From positions 1 through 38,871 of the forward strand of contig JAFGLN010000103.1 of assembly GCA_016928025.1 (NCBI GenBank): 38,871 nucleotides of DNA, given 5' to 3'. The position numbers were made by a program, and so were the translations under genes. Shown piece by piece: positions 1-8,333 of the stretch (its first letter is position 1; the number at the start of each line of letters is the position of its first letter). This DNA comes from Deltaproteobacteria bacterium (GTDB lineage: Bacteria; Desulfobacterota; Syntrophia; Syntrophales; JAFGHS01). The notes beneath the pieces were generated by a model. That model had not been told where the DNA came from. It was given only the letters and a program-made list of their open reading frames with translations, and ran no database searches.

Positions 1-1857
1 ATCGCCGATGACATCGCCCATGTATTCATCAGGAATTTCAATATTGATGTTGACGATGGGCTCCAGAATGGTCGGCTGACAGGCCAGAATGCCCTTTTTG
101 AATCCTAAGGATCCGGCGATTTTGAAGGCCATTTCCGATGAATCGACGGTGTGATAAGATCCGTCAACCAGTGAAATTTTAACATCCACGGTGGGGTAGC
201 CGGCCAGAACACCTTCCTCCATCGCTTCGATAATGCCTTTTTCGACGGCGGGTCTGTACTGCTGGGGAATCACGCCGCCGACGATCTTGTCGACAAATTC
301 AAAGCCGGTACCCCGGGGAAGGGGCTCGATATCCAGCCAGCAGTCTCCGAACTGGCCCCGTCCACCGGACTGTTTTTTATACCGTCCCTGAACGTTGGTT
401 TTTCCTTTGATTGTTTCTTTATAGGGGACCTTGGGCGTCTTCAGATTGACTTCAACGCCGAACTTGCGCTTCATTTTCTCCACGTTGACCTCGATATGTA
501 CCTGACCCATACCCGACAGGATCATTTCTTTGGTCTGATCATCCCGATGGAATTTGAGGGTCGGGTCTTCTTCGATCAATCGATTGATGGAGGAGACAAT
601 CTTTTCTTCGTCACCCCTGGACTTCGGCTCAATGGAGAATGACATGATTGTGGGGGGCGGTGCCACCATTTCATAAATGATCGGTGCCTTGTCGTTGCAA
701 ATCGTATCGCCGGTAGCGGTTTCCTTCAATTTTGCCACCGCCGCGATATCGCCCGGGACGAGGGCTTCGGCCGTTTTCTGATTTTTGCCCTCCAGGAAGA
801 AGATGTTGCCGAAACGTTCGTTGGTTTTTCGGGTCATGTTATAGAAATTGCTGTCGGAAGCCAATGTCCCTGAATAGACCCTGAATAAGGTCAGCTTCCC
901 CGCATAGGGATCGGCGATGGTTTTGAACACCATACCCGAAAACGGAGCGCTTTCCTCCGGACGTCTTTCTTCCGTTTCATCCGTTCCGGGTTTCTTCCCT
1001 GTGACGGTCCCCCGATCGACGGGTGAAGGCAGATAGTTCACGATCATATCCAGGAGAGGCAGGATGCTTATATTTTTGGCCGATGAACCGCAAATGACCG
1101 GGACCATTCCTCCCGAGCAGATGGCTGATCGGAGGCCGGCTTTTAGCTCTTCCGCTGAAAGTTCTCCCGCTTCGAGATATTTGTCCATCAATTCTTCGTC
1201 CGATTCGGCGATATCCTCGACCATGGTTTCCCGGTAACCCGCGGCTTCCTCGGCCATGTCCGCGGGGATGTCTTCCGTTTTGTACGTACCTTTCGCATCA
1301 CCGAAAATAAGGGCCTTCATGCCGATCAAATCGACGACGCCGCGAAAGGCGTCTTCTTTGCCGATGGGAAGGAAAAGAGGCGTCGTTTTCTTGCCCAGTC
1401 GGCTTTTAATGCTGTGGATGGTCTGGTAGAAATCGGCCCGCTCCCGATCCATCCGGTTGACGAAGACCATGAGGGGCAACTTGAATTCCTCGGCGTATTC
1501 CCATACTTTTTCCGTCTGAAATTCAACGCCGCTGACGGCATCGATCAAAATGACGGCGGCGTCGACAATTCGCAGGCAACTCTGGGTATCATAGGCAAAA
1601 TTGGAATCCCCCGGGGTGTCGATCATATTGATTTTGTGTTTTTCCCAGTCACAAAAATTAATGGCTGAACTGATGGAGATGTGCCGTTTTTGTTCCTCCG
1701 GTTCATAATCCATGGAGGATGTTTCCTCATCCACCCTGCCTAACCTGTCCGTCTTGCCGGTGACAAACAAAAGGGACTCGCATAAAGACGTTTTTCCCGT
1801 CCCGCCGTGGCCGATAAAGGCCACATTCCTTAAAGATTTGGATTCGTATTTTGCCAT
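1..1857 (-). CDS. Elongation factor G-like GTPase (EF-G paralogue, FusA2 type), 3' end outside window
   Basis: The first 619 codons of a translational GTPase of the EF-G family; the frame is still open at base 1, inside domain V (GDVIGD), so about 70 residues are missing. The start is ATG at 1855-1857 on the minus strand, behind an AGGAG ribosome site. The G1 loop is GHGGTGKT (residues 16-23), G3 is DTPGD (80-84) and G4 is NRMD (134-137). Classical EF-G has AHIDAGKTT and DTPGH; the change of that His to Asp84, the altered switch I (EEQKRHISI) and the glycine-rich P-loop place it with the EF-G-like paralogues, not the main translocase. EF-G itself moves tRNA and mRNA through the ribosome; the exact job of this paralogue is not known to me. 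It is transcribed away from the next gene. Confidence 0.9.
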   Translation of the reverse strand, partial: MAKYESKSLRNVAFIGHGGTGKTSLCESLLFVTGKTDRLGRVDEETSSMDYEPEEQKRHISISSAINFCDWEKHKINMIDTPGDSNFAYDTQSCLRIVDAAVILIDAVSGVEFQTEKVWEYAEEFKLPLMVFVNRMDRERADFYQTIHSIKSRLGKKTTPLFLPIGKEDAFRGVVDLIGMKALIFGDAKGTYKTEDIPADMAEEAAGYRETMVEDIAESDEELMDKYLEAGELSAEELKAGLRSAICSGGMVPVICGSSAKNISILPLLDMIVNYLPSPVDRGTVTGKKPGTDETEERRPEESAPFSGMVFKTIADPYAGKLTLFRVYSGTLASDSNFYNMTRKTNERFGNIFFLEGKNQKTAEALVPGDIAAVAKLKETATGDTICNDKAPIIYEMVAPPPTIMSFSIEPKSRGDEEKIVSSINRLIEEDPTLKFHRDDQTKEMILSGMGQVHIEVNVEKMKRKFGVEVNLKTPKVPYKETIKGKTNVQGRYKKQSGGRGQFGDCWLDIEPLPRGTGFEFVDKIVGGVIPQQYRPAVEKGIIEAMEEGVLAGYPTVDVKISLVDGSYHTVDSSEMAFKIAGSLGFKKGILACQPTILEPIVNINIEIPDEYMGDVIGD

Positions 1858-1949
1858 GAAAACTCCTTTCTATTTAAACAGATGCAAAATGTCCATCTGC
1901 CTGCGTGGTTTAGCGTATTCGTCCTTTTAAAGTCAAGACAATTTTAATT

Positions 1950-1978
1950 ATTATATCTTATTGTTCTGATTCGGGAAA
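1950..1978 (-). promoter_or_regulatory. Candidate promoter for the EF-G-like gene
   Basis: On the minus strand a perfect TATAAT (1955 down to 1950) has a weak -35, TTTCCC (1978 to 1973), at 17 bp. It would give a leader of about 85 nt. A second -35-like TTGACT (1936 to 1931) lies further downstream but lacks a good -10. Confidence 0.35.
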
Positions 1979-2097
1979 ATTTATTTGTTGATCATTTGAA
2001 AACATGATTATGGTGGATTTGTCCATCATTAATTGATATACCATTTATAAAATATAAGCATGCTCGTCAGTGTGATCCTGAGGAACCGGAAAATCCT

Positions 2098-2126
2098 TTG
2101 TCTCCGTCGATTTTACATCATATTAT
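2098..2126 (+). promoter_or_regulatory. Candidate sigma70 promoter for the 2247/2912 gene pair
   Basis: TTGTCT (2098-2103), a 17-bp spacer and TATTAT (2121-2126). Transcription would start near 2133, about 115 nt before the first start codon. Confidence 0.4.
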
Positions 2127-2246
2127 AAAGAACGATTTCTTCCTGTTTGTTCACTTTTCGGGACCGGTGTTTTTGCAAAGAAATTATAAAAATGCATTTT
2201 GGCGGAATGGTTATTGCAGCAAATCCATTAGGGGGTAATTAACAAA

Positions 2247-2912
2247 ATGGATATGGATACCGTGCCTTTTTACATTAAAGATTGCACCTTGTTGATAAAA
2301 ATGAGCGGCTTTTCGCCGGCCTTTGATATACGGGACCTGCGTGAACGCATTGCCCAGTGCAGCCCGTCCGTCATCTATCACCATTATTTTGAAAACCTTT
2401 TGGCTCCCACCTTTGACTATCCTGATTTTCGCAACGATTTCGCGGTCTGGGTCAAACGTCAATTGGATGACGACGTCCTTGCCGAACGGCTGGGCATGAT
2501 CGAACCATACCGGTTTGACTCCCTGGAGGATTTGAGAACCCATACCCTTGATATCATTGACGAGAGGCTGTCGGAACTGCACTTCATCACCGCCGTTCCG
2601 CCGGGTCACGAATTCTATTTTCAGGAAGCCATAACTGTCGTCTTTGAAACCGGTCATGTAATGAATAACCCCGGTGAGATGTTCAAAATCATGCCGCAGT
2701 TGACGAGCAGCAGCATTTATTATCACTTCCTGGAAGCGCGGAGACGGACGCCGGATTTGACGGATGATTTTTCTCTGTGGCTGGAAAATTTCGGAAGCGA
2801 ATGGGAGCCTCTGATCAGGGACTTGCGCTCCATTGACTTCATCTTCTATTCTCTTCCGGAGCTCAAGGAAGAGCTCCTTTATATCATGCAGCAATATGAG
2901 GTTAAAGAGTAA
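2247..2912 (+). CDS. Tandem-duplicated protein of unknown function, partner of a TreT-like glycosyltransferase (probably DUF5752 family)
   Basis: A soluble acidic protein of 221 residues with no signal peptide or membrane segment. It is an internal duplication: residues 6-108 align with 121-218. Each half starts with an FYI/FYF strand, then an S-S/P-S-I/V-Y-Y/H-H motif (39-46 and 154-160), a DDF/NDF..W helix (63-68 and 173-178), and a SLxxL(R/K) helix (92-97 and 202-207). From memory this matches DUF5752, which often sits beside trehalose-synthase-type glycosyltransferases; no biochemical role is known to me. The stop overlaps the next start by one base (TAATG at 2912), so the two are probably translated together, and a role as regulator or accessory subunit of that enzyme is an inference. 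The start is ATG 2247 behind a GGGGG ribosome site. Confidence 0.8.
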   Translation: MDMDTVPFYIKDCTLLIKMSGFSPAFDIRDLRERIAQCSPSVIYHHYFENLLAPTFDYPDFRNDFAVWVKRQLDDDVLAERLGMIEPYRFDSLEDLRTHTLDIIDERLSELHFITAVPPGHEFYFQEAITVVFETGHVMNNPGEMFKIMPQLTSSSIYYHFLEARRRTPDLTDDFSLWLENFGSEWEPLIRDLRSIDFIFYSLPELKEELLYIMQQYEVKE

Positions 2913-4147
2913 TGGTTCATTCAATCGATCAGTATGTTGACGTTGTCGGTGCTCCTGTCGTGGAGCAGCTGCGCCGGCTGGGAGAGAGACTCAAAGACAT
3001 CCGAGTCGTCCATGTCAATTCCACTCGTGAGGGCGGCGGCGTGGCGGAAATTCTCTACTGGATGGTTCCCCTCATGAATGACCTGGGTTTGAAAGCGAGT
3101 TGGGAAGTTATTCACGGCGACGAAGGGTTCTTCGGTGTTACTAAAAGCATCCATAACGGATTACAGGGTTATCCGGTCCAATTAAAGAAAAAAGACTGGG
3201 ACCATTATGAGGAAATCAATCTGAAAAATAGGGAGCATTTGTTGCCCGTTCTTGAGGAAGCGGACATCGTCGTTATTCACGATCCCCAGCCGGCGGCTTT
3301 GCTGCAAATGATCCCGAATCGCCGGGGGATTTGGATCTGGCGTGCCCATATCGATGTCAGCCGGCCCCATCATCAGGTGTGGAAAAGTTTGAAACAGTAT
3401 GTGCAGGACTATGACGCCAGTATCTTTTCACTGACGTCCTTTGCCCAAATCCTGCCCCATGAGCAGTTTATTATCGCTCCCAGCATCGATCCCCTGAGTG
3501 AAAAGAACATGCCCCTGAACAAAAGATATGTCAATGAGATCGCCAAGGCATATAATTTGGACCGTTCCCGGCCTTTGATTGTCCAGATATCCCGGTTCGA
3601 TCGCTTCAAAGACCCCCTCGGCGTCATTGAGGCTTACCGCATCACCCGGAAGGTCATTCCCATCCAGCTTGTTCTGGCGGGTGGCGGTGCGACGGACGAT
3701 CCCGAAGGGAAAGAGATTTTGGATGAAGTCTACAAAGCCGCCGGCGATGATCCGGATATTCACGTACTTCTGTTGCCGCCCGACGCCCATCGACAGATTA
3801 ACGCTCTTCAGCGCCTGGCGGATATTGTCATCCAGAAGTCCATCCGGGAGGGTTTCGGCCTGACCGTCACGGAGGGGCTCTGGAAAGGAAAACCCGTCAT
3901 CGGTGGCGACGTCGGGGGTATCCGGCTGCAGGTGATCAGTCATTATACGGGTTATCTGGTCAACAGCCCGGAAGGCGCCGCCCATCGCATCCGGTATCTG
4001 CTCCATCATCGGGCGAAAATGCGGGAGATGGGTAAAACGGCAAAAGAATTTGCCCGGGAAAACTTTCTTCTCACCCGCCAAATCCGGGAATATCTGACGC
4101 TGTATCTTTATTTATTGAAAGATCGGGGCCGTTCGGTTTTTGTTTAA
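2912..4147 (+). CDS. treT: Trehalose synthase (TreT-type) family glycosyltransferase
   Basis: A GT-B fold, GT4-family glycosyltransferase of 411 residues. It shows the TreT-specific N-terminal motif HVNSTREGGGVAEIL (about residues 34-48), HDPQPAAL, the SIDPLSEKN segment, and the C-terminal nucleotide-sugar motif REGFGLTVTE with the E-x7-E pair near residues 312-320. TreT of Thermococcus reversibly makes trehalose from an NDP-glucose and glucose; resemblance runs the whole length, so trehalose synthesis (an osmolyte or reserve) is the best guess, though related glycosyltransferases with other acceptors cannot be excluded. Cytoplasmic. It follows the duplicated 221-residue protein with a TAATG overlap and is followed by a strong terminator, so the two genes form one unit. 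Confidence 0.82.
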   Translation: MVHSIDQYVDVVGAPVVEQLRRLGERLKDIRVVHVNSTREGGGVAEILYWMVPLMNDLGLKASWEVIHGDEGFFGVTKSIHNGLQGYPVQLKKKDWDHYEEINLKNREHLLPVLEEADIVVIHDPQPAALLQMIPNRRGIWIWRAHIDVSRPHHQVWKSLKQYVQDYDASIFSLTSFAQILPHEQFIIAPSIDPLSEKNMPLNKRYVNEIAKAYNLDRSRPLIVQISRFDRFKDPLGVIEAYRITRKVIPIQLVLAGGGATDDPEGKEILDEVYKAAGDDPDIHVLLLPPDAHRQINALQRLADIVIQKSIREGFGLTVTEGLWKGKPVIGGDVGGIRLQVISHYTGYLVNSPEGAAHRIRYLLHHRAKMREMGKTAKEFARENFLLTRQIREYLTLYLYLLKDRGRSVFV

Positions 4148-4158
4148 AAAAAGAGGAC

Positions 4159-4184
4159 CAAGGTTCAAGGTGCAAGGTGCAAGG
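4159..4184 (+). repeat. Heptad tandem repeat, (CAAGGTK)n
   Basis: Three full copies and a partial copy of a 7-nt unit (CAAGGTT, CAAGGTG, CAAGGTG, CAAGG) begin 12 bases after the stop codon. The same 7-nt family appears at 13110, 31418, 34390 and 34442, and a related one at 8141. Confidence 0.8.
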
Positions 4185-4232
4185 AAAAATAGCGTGAAGC
4201 GGGTATAGGAAATCGTGAATGGTCACATATTG

Positions 4233-4263
4233 AAAGCCCCGGCAGTTTTTTGCCGGGGCTTTT
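4233..4263 (+). terminator. Rho-independent terminator after the treT-like gene
   Basis: A perfect 12-bp stem, AAAGCCCCGGCA (4233-4244) with TGCCGGGGCTTT (4251-4262), and a 6-nt loop. The run of A before and T after the GC stem could allow use in both directions. It lies 85 bp past the stop codon. Confidence 0.85.
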
Positions 4264-4487
4264 GCATGTCATCGCAACATCAAAGGTTAAGCTTATAAGG
4301 CCAGGGCCGGTTTGAATGTAATGAGGCGTCCAATCGGTTGGCTGTCCGGAAGAGTTCCCTTGAAATGGTTCTCTGTCCAGAGATAGTAGACCCTCATCAT
4401 GTATATGCGATTTCGAAAGTTTTGTATTTAAGTGAAAGATTGAAGTCGGAACCGTCTTCGTTGTCAATGAATCTCGCTTGAATAAGA
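4264..4487. other. Intergenic stretch, no gene recognised
   Basis: This lies between the terminator and the carboxylase promoter; the gap as a whole is 4148-4575. A minus-strand open frame crosses it but also runs through the terminator and the heptad repeat, so it is not believed. No RNA gene was recognised. Confidence 0.5.
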
Positions 4488-4516
4488 TTGACATTCACTT
4501 TTACTCACAGTATAAA
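4488..4516 (+). promoter_or_regulatory. Strong sigma70-type promoter for the carboxylase operon
   Basis: A perfect TTGACA (4488-4493), a 17-bp spacer and TATAAA (4511-4516). The start of transcription is expected near 4523, about 50 nt before the biotin carboxylase start. Confidence 0.75.
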
Positions 4517-4575
4517 TTCAACCTTTTATACGGGGTGTTTTAAGGTATTTGTTTTTACAAAGGTAGAAAAACTTC

Positions 4576-6033
4576 ATGATCAAGAAGAGAAGAATAAGAA
4601 AAATCCTGATCGCTAACCGGGGGGAGATCGCTCTCCGGATCATGAGAACGGTTAAAGAGATGTCTCTTCAGGCCGCGGTGATTTATGAAAAACCCGACAG
4701 CGAATCCTATCATATCCGCTTGGCCGATGATGCGATCCTGATCGGGGACGGTCCAAGAAAAGACTATCTGGATATCGACAGAATCATTTGGGCCGCCGGA
4801 CGGTGTCATGCCGATGCCGTCCATCCGGGTTACGGATTTTTATCGGAGAACCCGGAACTGCCGGAAGCCTGCCAACGGGCGGGCATCATCTTCATCGGTC
4901 CGCCGGCCCATGTCATCAGAGTCCTGGGGGATAAAGTTACGGCCAGAGCTATCATGGAAAAGGCCGGCCTTCCGTTTATTCCCGGAACAGATAATTTGCC
5001 GGCCGGTGAGATGGGTGTCAGGGCGGCGAGGGCCTTTTCTGCGCAGGTCGGCTATCCGGTCATGCTCAAAGCATCCATGGGCGGCGGCGGCCGAGGCATC
5101 AGAAAAATTGTCAGTGAAGCGGACCTGCTGGCACAATTATCGATTGCCCGTGCGGAAGCCCTTTCGGCCTTTAATAATGACAGCATCTACCTGGAAAAAT
5201 GTATTGAAGCGCCCCGGCACGTCGAAATTCAAATTCTGGCGGACCAGTACGGCAATGTCATCCACCTGGGCTCGCGGGACTGTTCCATCCAGAGACGGCA
5301 TCAGAAGCTGATGGAAATCGCACCGGCGGATCTGCCTCAGGATGTCCTTGAGTCCATGTATGAAAAAGCTATTCAGGGTGCCCGAGAAGCCGGGTATGTC
5401 AATGCCGGGACCGTCGAATTTCTTGTCGATCCGATAACGAATGATTTCTGGTTCATGGAGATGAATACGCGTCTGCAGGTGGAGCATACGGTGACGGAGG
5501 AATTGACGATGGTGGATATTGTCCGGCAACAGATTCGGATTGCCGAAGGCAATGTCATCGATATTCCGGCGGAACGGGTCCAACTCTTGGGAAAAGCCGT
5601 TCAGGTGAGAATCAACGCCGAGGACCCCAAAAATAATTTTATGCCCGAGGGGGGTAAAAGGGTCGAGGTTTATCAGTCCGCCGGCGGTCCCGGTGTGAGG
5701 CTCGACGGGGCCGTTTATCAAGGGTATAAGATTCCTATGGACTATGATTCCCTGATGGTCAAAATGACGATCCGCGGTTATGACTGGGAGCAGACCATCC
5801 AGCGCCTGAAGAGGGCCCTGGAAGGATTTCTCATTGTCGGTCCGAAAACGACGATTCCCTTTTATCTGGCCATTTGTGACGAGCCCGATTTTATGGCCGG
5901 TCGGTTCGATACGGGCTACCTTGAATCCCACACTCAGATTTTCGAGTATCAGGAGTCGGAGCGGGAGATTGCCAAATTGACGAAATTAATCGCGGAAATC
6001 CATGCAAAAAAGACAAACCCTTATGCCTTTTAG
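4576..6033 (+). CDS. Biotin carboxylase subunit of a biotin-dependent carboxylase (AccC/PycA type)
   Basis: This subunit carboxylates biotin with ATP and bicarbonate. The 485 residues contain the N-terminal KILIANRGEIALRI motif, HPGYGFLSEN, the ATP-grasp glycine loop GGGGRG (169-174) after Lys165, and the catalytic EMNTRLQVEH block (295-304). The usual biotin carboxylase length is 445-500. There is no biotinyl or carboxyltransferase domain here; both are in the next gene, 18 bp downstream, so the two subunits form a PycA/PycB-like split enzyme. The pair has its own TTGACA/TATAAA promoter. A role in fatty acid synthesis (true AccC) is less likely because no accB, accA or accD is nearby. The start is ATG 4576, next to the IKKRRIRKILIANRGE N-terminus. 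Confidence 0.93.
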   Translation: MIKKRRIRKILIANRGEIALRIMRTVKEMSLQAAVIYEKPDSESYHIRLADDAILIGDGPRKDYLDIDRIIWAAGRCHADAVHPGYGFLSENPELPEACQRAGIIFIGPPAHVIRVLGDKVTARAIMEKAGLPFIPGTDNLPAGEMGVRAARAFSAQVGYPVMLKASMGGGGRGIRKIVSEADLLAQLSIARAEALSAFNNDSIYLEKCIEAPRHVEIQILADQYGNVIHLGSRDCSIQRRHQKLMEIAPADLPQDVLESMYEKAIQGAREAGYVNAGTVEFLVDPITNDFWFMEMNTRLQVEHTVTEELTMVDIVRQQIRIAEGNVIDIPAERVQLLGKAVQVRINAEDPKNNFMPEGGKRVEVYQSAGGPGVRLDGAVYQGYKIPMDYDSLMVKMTIRGYDWEQTIQRLKRALEGFLIVGPKTTIPFYLAICDEPDFMAGRFDTGYLESHTQIFEYQESEREIAKLTKLIAEIHAKKTNPYAF

Positions 6034-6051
6034 AATAGGGTCGACAAACAT

Positions 6052-7998
6052 ATGGGCGATAAACAAAAAAGATATGAAGAGAGAATTACCCCGAGAACGC
6101 TGCAGAGTAAAGGGGTTCGTTATATTCTTGATAAAATCAGGGCTGTTGAAGGTTATTACGTGACCAATACGGAAAGGGACCTCTCACAGTCCGATTTTAA
6201 AAACAGGATCATGCCTTATACCCAGCTGCTGGCCGCCCAGCCGAGGAATGATGCCGGCTATTTTTCCCTGGAAATATCGGGCGGTGCCTCCGTGCACGTC
6301 GATATGCTCTTCAAACAGATCAACCCTTTGGAAAAACTGGAGATCCTGAGCGCCAACATGCCGGATACGATGTTTCAGACCCTTTGCCGGGGCATCAATC
6401 TGTTCGGTTACCGTCCCTATCCGGACAATGTCATTCGTTTAACCGTCCGGCGTTTTGCCCGCTATGTACACGTCTGGCGGGTCTTTGATTTTCTGAATTA
6501 TGTTCCGAATATGATAACCGTTTTTGAAGAGGTCCGGGCTGCGGGCTGTATCCTGGAGCCGGCCATATGTTTTTCCACGGGTCCGGAGCATACGGATACC
6601 TATTATGTCAAAAAAGTCGGTGAAATTCTTGATGTGACGGGAGAGGACGTCATTCTTTGCATTAAAAATCACGGCGGTTTGGGAACGCCGCAGCGGATCG
6701 GTGAACTCGTGAAGGCGATCCTCGATACATATCCCGATCTGGTGATTCATTATCATGGTCACAATACGGACGGCAATGACATCGGCCGGATTTGTGAGGC
6801 CGTCCGTAACGGGGCCCGGATTGTCGATGCCGGCGATCATGCGTTTACGGGCTTTTACGGTCCGCCGCCTTTGCTGACGGTTGTTGACACGCTGGAAGGA
6901 TATGGTTATCGTGCCGCGGCCCTTGACCGCCGGGCGGTGATTGAGACATCGGGCCTGCTGCGGCCTCAACGGGATTATTATAAGGATTTTGAATCGCAAT
7001 TTCCGGGGTTCGATCCGACCGTCCAGATCCATAAGCTGCCGGGCGGTGCGACCGGCTCCAGTTTTGAACAGGCCCAGAAGGGTGGGTTTCTCAACCGGAT
7101 GACGAAAATCCTGCAGAGGGAATTGCCGAAAGTTCATATCGAACTGGGCAACTGGTGGAGTGTCACGCCGGGATCACAGATTTTGTGGACGACGGCCGTA
7201 AACAATGTTTTGCAGAAGAACCGCTACAAAGACGCCAGTGACGATCTTAAAAATCTGATGCTGGGCCGGTATGGCGATCTTCCTTTTTATTGGCCGGCGG
7301 AAGAGATTTACCGGGCCGTCTTCGGTTCCGATTGGAAAAAGACGGTCGAGCGCGACCGGGGCTATCAAAGAATTGAGGATATGGATCTGGATGTCGAAAA
7401 AAGAGTTTTGGAACATCGTCTGGGAAGAGAGGCGACGGACGATGAACTGGTGCTTTATCTCCAGCATCCCAACGATGCGGTAAATTATTTGAAATTCGAG
7501 ACGAAATACGGGAAAACCTGGGTCCTGTCCCCTGAGATCTGGTTTAATAGAGGCGGTTTCGAACTGGGACAAAAATTTGAAATATCCGATTGTGCGGGTC
7601 AGCTTCATGTCATCGAAATCGGGCCGCAAAGAAGAACGAAGACGGGTGACGCCGTGACGCAGGTGACCATCGACCATCACCCGGAGCCGATATTAACGGA
7701 ATTGGAGCCGGAGGGCGGTCAGCAGAAAAAGAAACAAAGCCTATCGGTGAAAGAAGTCGAAGCCCTGGCAAAAACGGGCGATATCCGCTCCCATATCATG
7801 GGCAACGTCAGCGACATTCCCGTTATGGAAGGGGAAGAAGTATCCGCGGGGCAAATATTGATCGTCCTGGAAGCCATGAAGATGCTCAATAATGTCGTAT
7901 CGGTGATTAGCGGCAAAGTGCAGGAGCTATTCGTTTCGCCCGGTGACCGGGTTGATGTGGCCGACCCCCTGATGATTATCACAAAAGTTGATCGATAA
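6052..7998 (+). CDS. Biotin-dependent carboxyltransferase with C-terminal biotinyl domain (pyruvate carboxylase B / OadA-like)
   Basis: A 648-residue carboxyltransferase subunit with an HMGL-like TIM barrel. The expected metal and catalytic residues are visible: Asp43 in RDLSQS (usually RDAHQS, so the His is changed to Ser), Lys205 in CIKNHGG (usually IKDMAG), and His235/His237 in HYHGHN. Next come a PYC_OADA-like helical region and a biotinyl domain with the biotinylation site EAMKM, Lys610. Such subunits move CO2 between biotin and a keto acid (pyruvate/oxaloacetate, or methylmalonyl-CoA in transcarboxylase). The unusual active-site motifs mean the substrate cannot be assigned from sequence. 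No sodium-pump OadB/G subunits are next to it, which favours an ATP-driven carboxylase with the upstream biotin carboxylase over a decarboxylase. Confidence 0.85.
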   Translation: MGDKQKRYEERITPRTLQSKGVRYILDKIRAVEGYYVTNTERDLSQSDFKNRIMPYTQLLAAQPRNDAGYFSLEISGGASVHVDMLFKQINPLEKLEILSANMPDTMFQTLCRGINLFGYRPYPDNVIRLTVRRFARYVHVWRVFDFLNYVPNMITVFEEVRAAGCILEPAICFSTGPEHTDTYYVKKVGEILDVTGEDVILCIKNHGGLGTPQRIGELVKAILDTYPDLVIHYHGHNTDGNDIGRICEAVRNGARIVDAGDHAFTGFYGPPPLLTVVDTLEGYGYRAAALDRRAVIETSGLLRPQRDYYKDFESQFPGFDPTVQIHKLPGGATGSSFEQAQKGGFLNRMTKILQRELPKVHIELGNWWSVTPGSQILWTTAVNNVLQKNRYKDASDDLKNLMLGRYGDLPFYWPAEEIYRAVFGSDWKKTVERDRGYQRIEDMDLDVEKRVLEHRLGREATDDELVLYLQHPNDAVNYLKFETKYGKTWVLSPEIWFNRGGFELGQKFEISDCAGQLHVIEIGPQRRTKTGDAVTQVTIDHHPEPILTELEPEGGQQKKKQSLSVKEVEALAKTGDIRSHIMGNVSDIPVMEGEEVSAGQILIVLEAMKMLNNVVSVISGKVQELFVSPGDRVDVADPLMIITKVDR

Positions 7999-8333
7999 AA
8001 TTAATGTAAAATTTAAATAATGACGATTCTAATATAAACAATCCTTGAATTTTTTGTCTAATTTGATTATATGGTGTTGGTTTTTGTCTTTATTTGACTC
8101 TTCCGGACGTATGAATGTTTGTATATATTCAAGGAGACAAATGGTAAATGAGACGTGAGAGGTGTAAGGTATAAGTGGTAAATGCCCCGTCTTTTGCGAA
8201 TGCAGGTATGATTCAGGGAGGCGAGATTAAAATCAATATTAACCGGGTGGTCGTATAAATTTTGGATATCCGACAGCGTATATCCGAATGCTTTTGATCT
8301 GAACCCTATGCCCTCAACGACTAAGGAAGGAAG
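7999..8333. other. Intergenic region with heptad-type repeat, no gene
   Basis: This is 335 bp of AT-rich DNA. It contains the degenerate heptad block at 8141-8182 and a small inverted repeat (GGATAT 8264-8269, ATATCC 8280-8285) upstream of the M23 peptidase. No clear terminator for the carboxylase genes was seen. Confidence 0.5.
8141..8182 (+). repeat. Degenerate heptad repeat (GTGAGAG-like units)
   Basis: Six consecutive 7-nt units in register: ATGGTAA, ATGAGAC, then GTGAGAG, GTGTAAG, then GTATAAG, TGGTAAA. The period matches the AAGGTTC-type repeats elsewhere in the window but the unit is different. Confidence 0.55.

Larger units (their letters stand above)
1858..2246. other. Divergent intergenic region, AT-rich, no gene seen
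   Basis: This 389-bp stretch separates two divergent genes. It holds a candidate promoter in each direction. A small inverted repeat (CAGATG at 1879-1884, CATCTG at 1894-1899) lies in the leader of the minus-strand gene. No coding potential or RNA gene was recognised. Confidence 0.6.

Noticed and set aside
4159..4184. Heptad repeats as a CRISPR array
   Set aside because: The units are 7 nt with no spacers, and there are no cas genes in the window.
4165..4494. Minus-strand 109-codon frame in the gap after the TreT-like gene
   Set aside because: It runs through the terminator hairpin and into the heptad repeat, and resembles no family I know.
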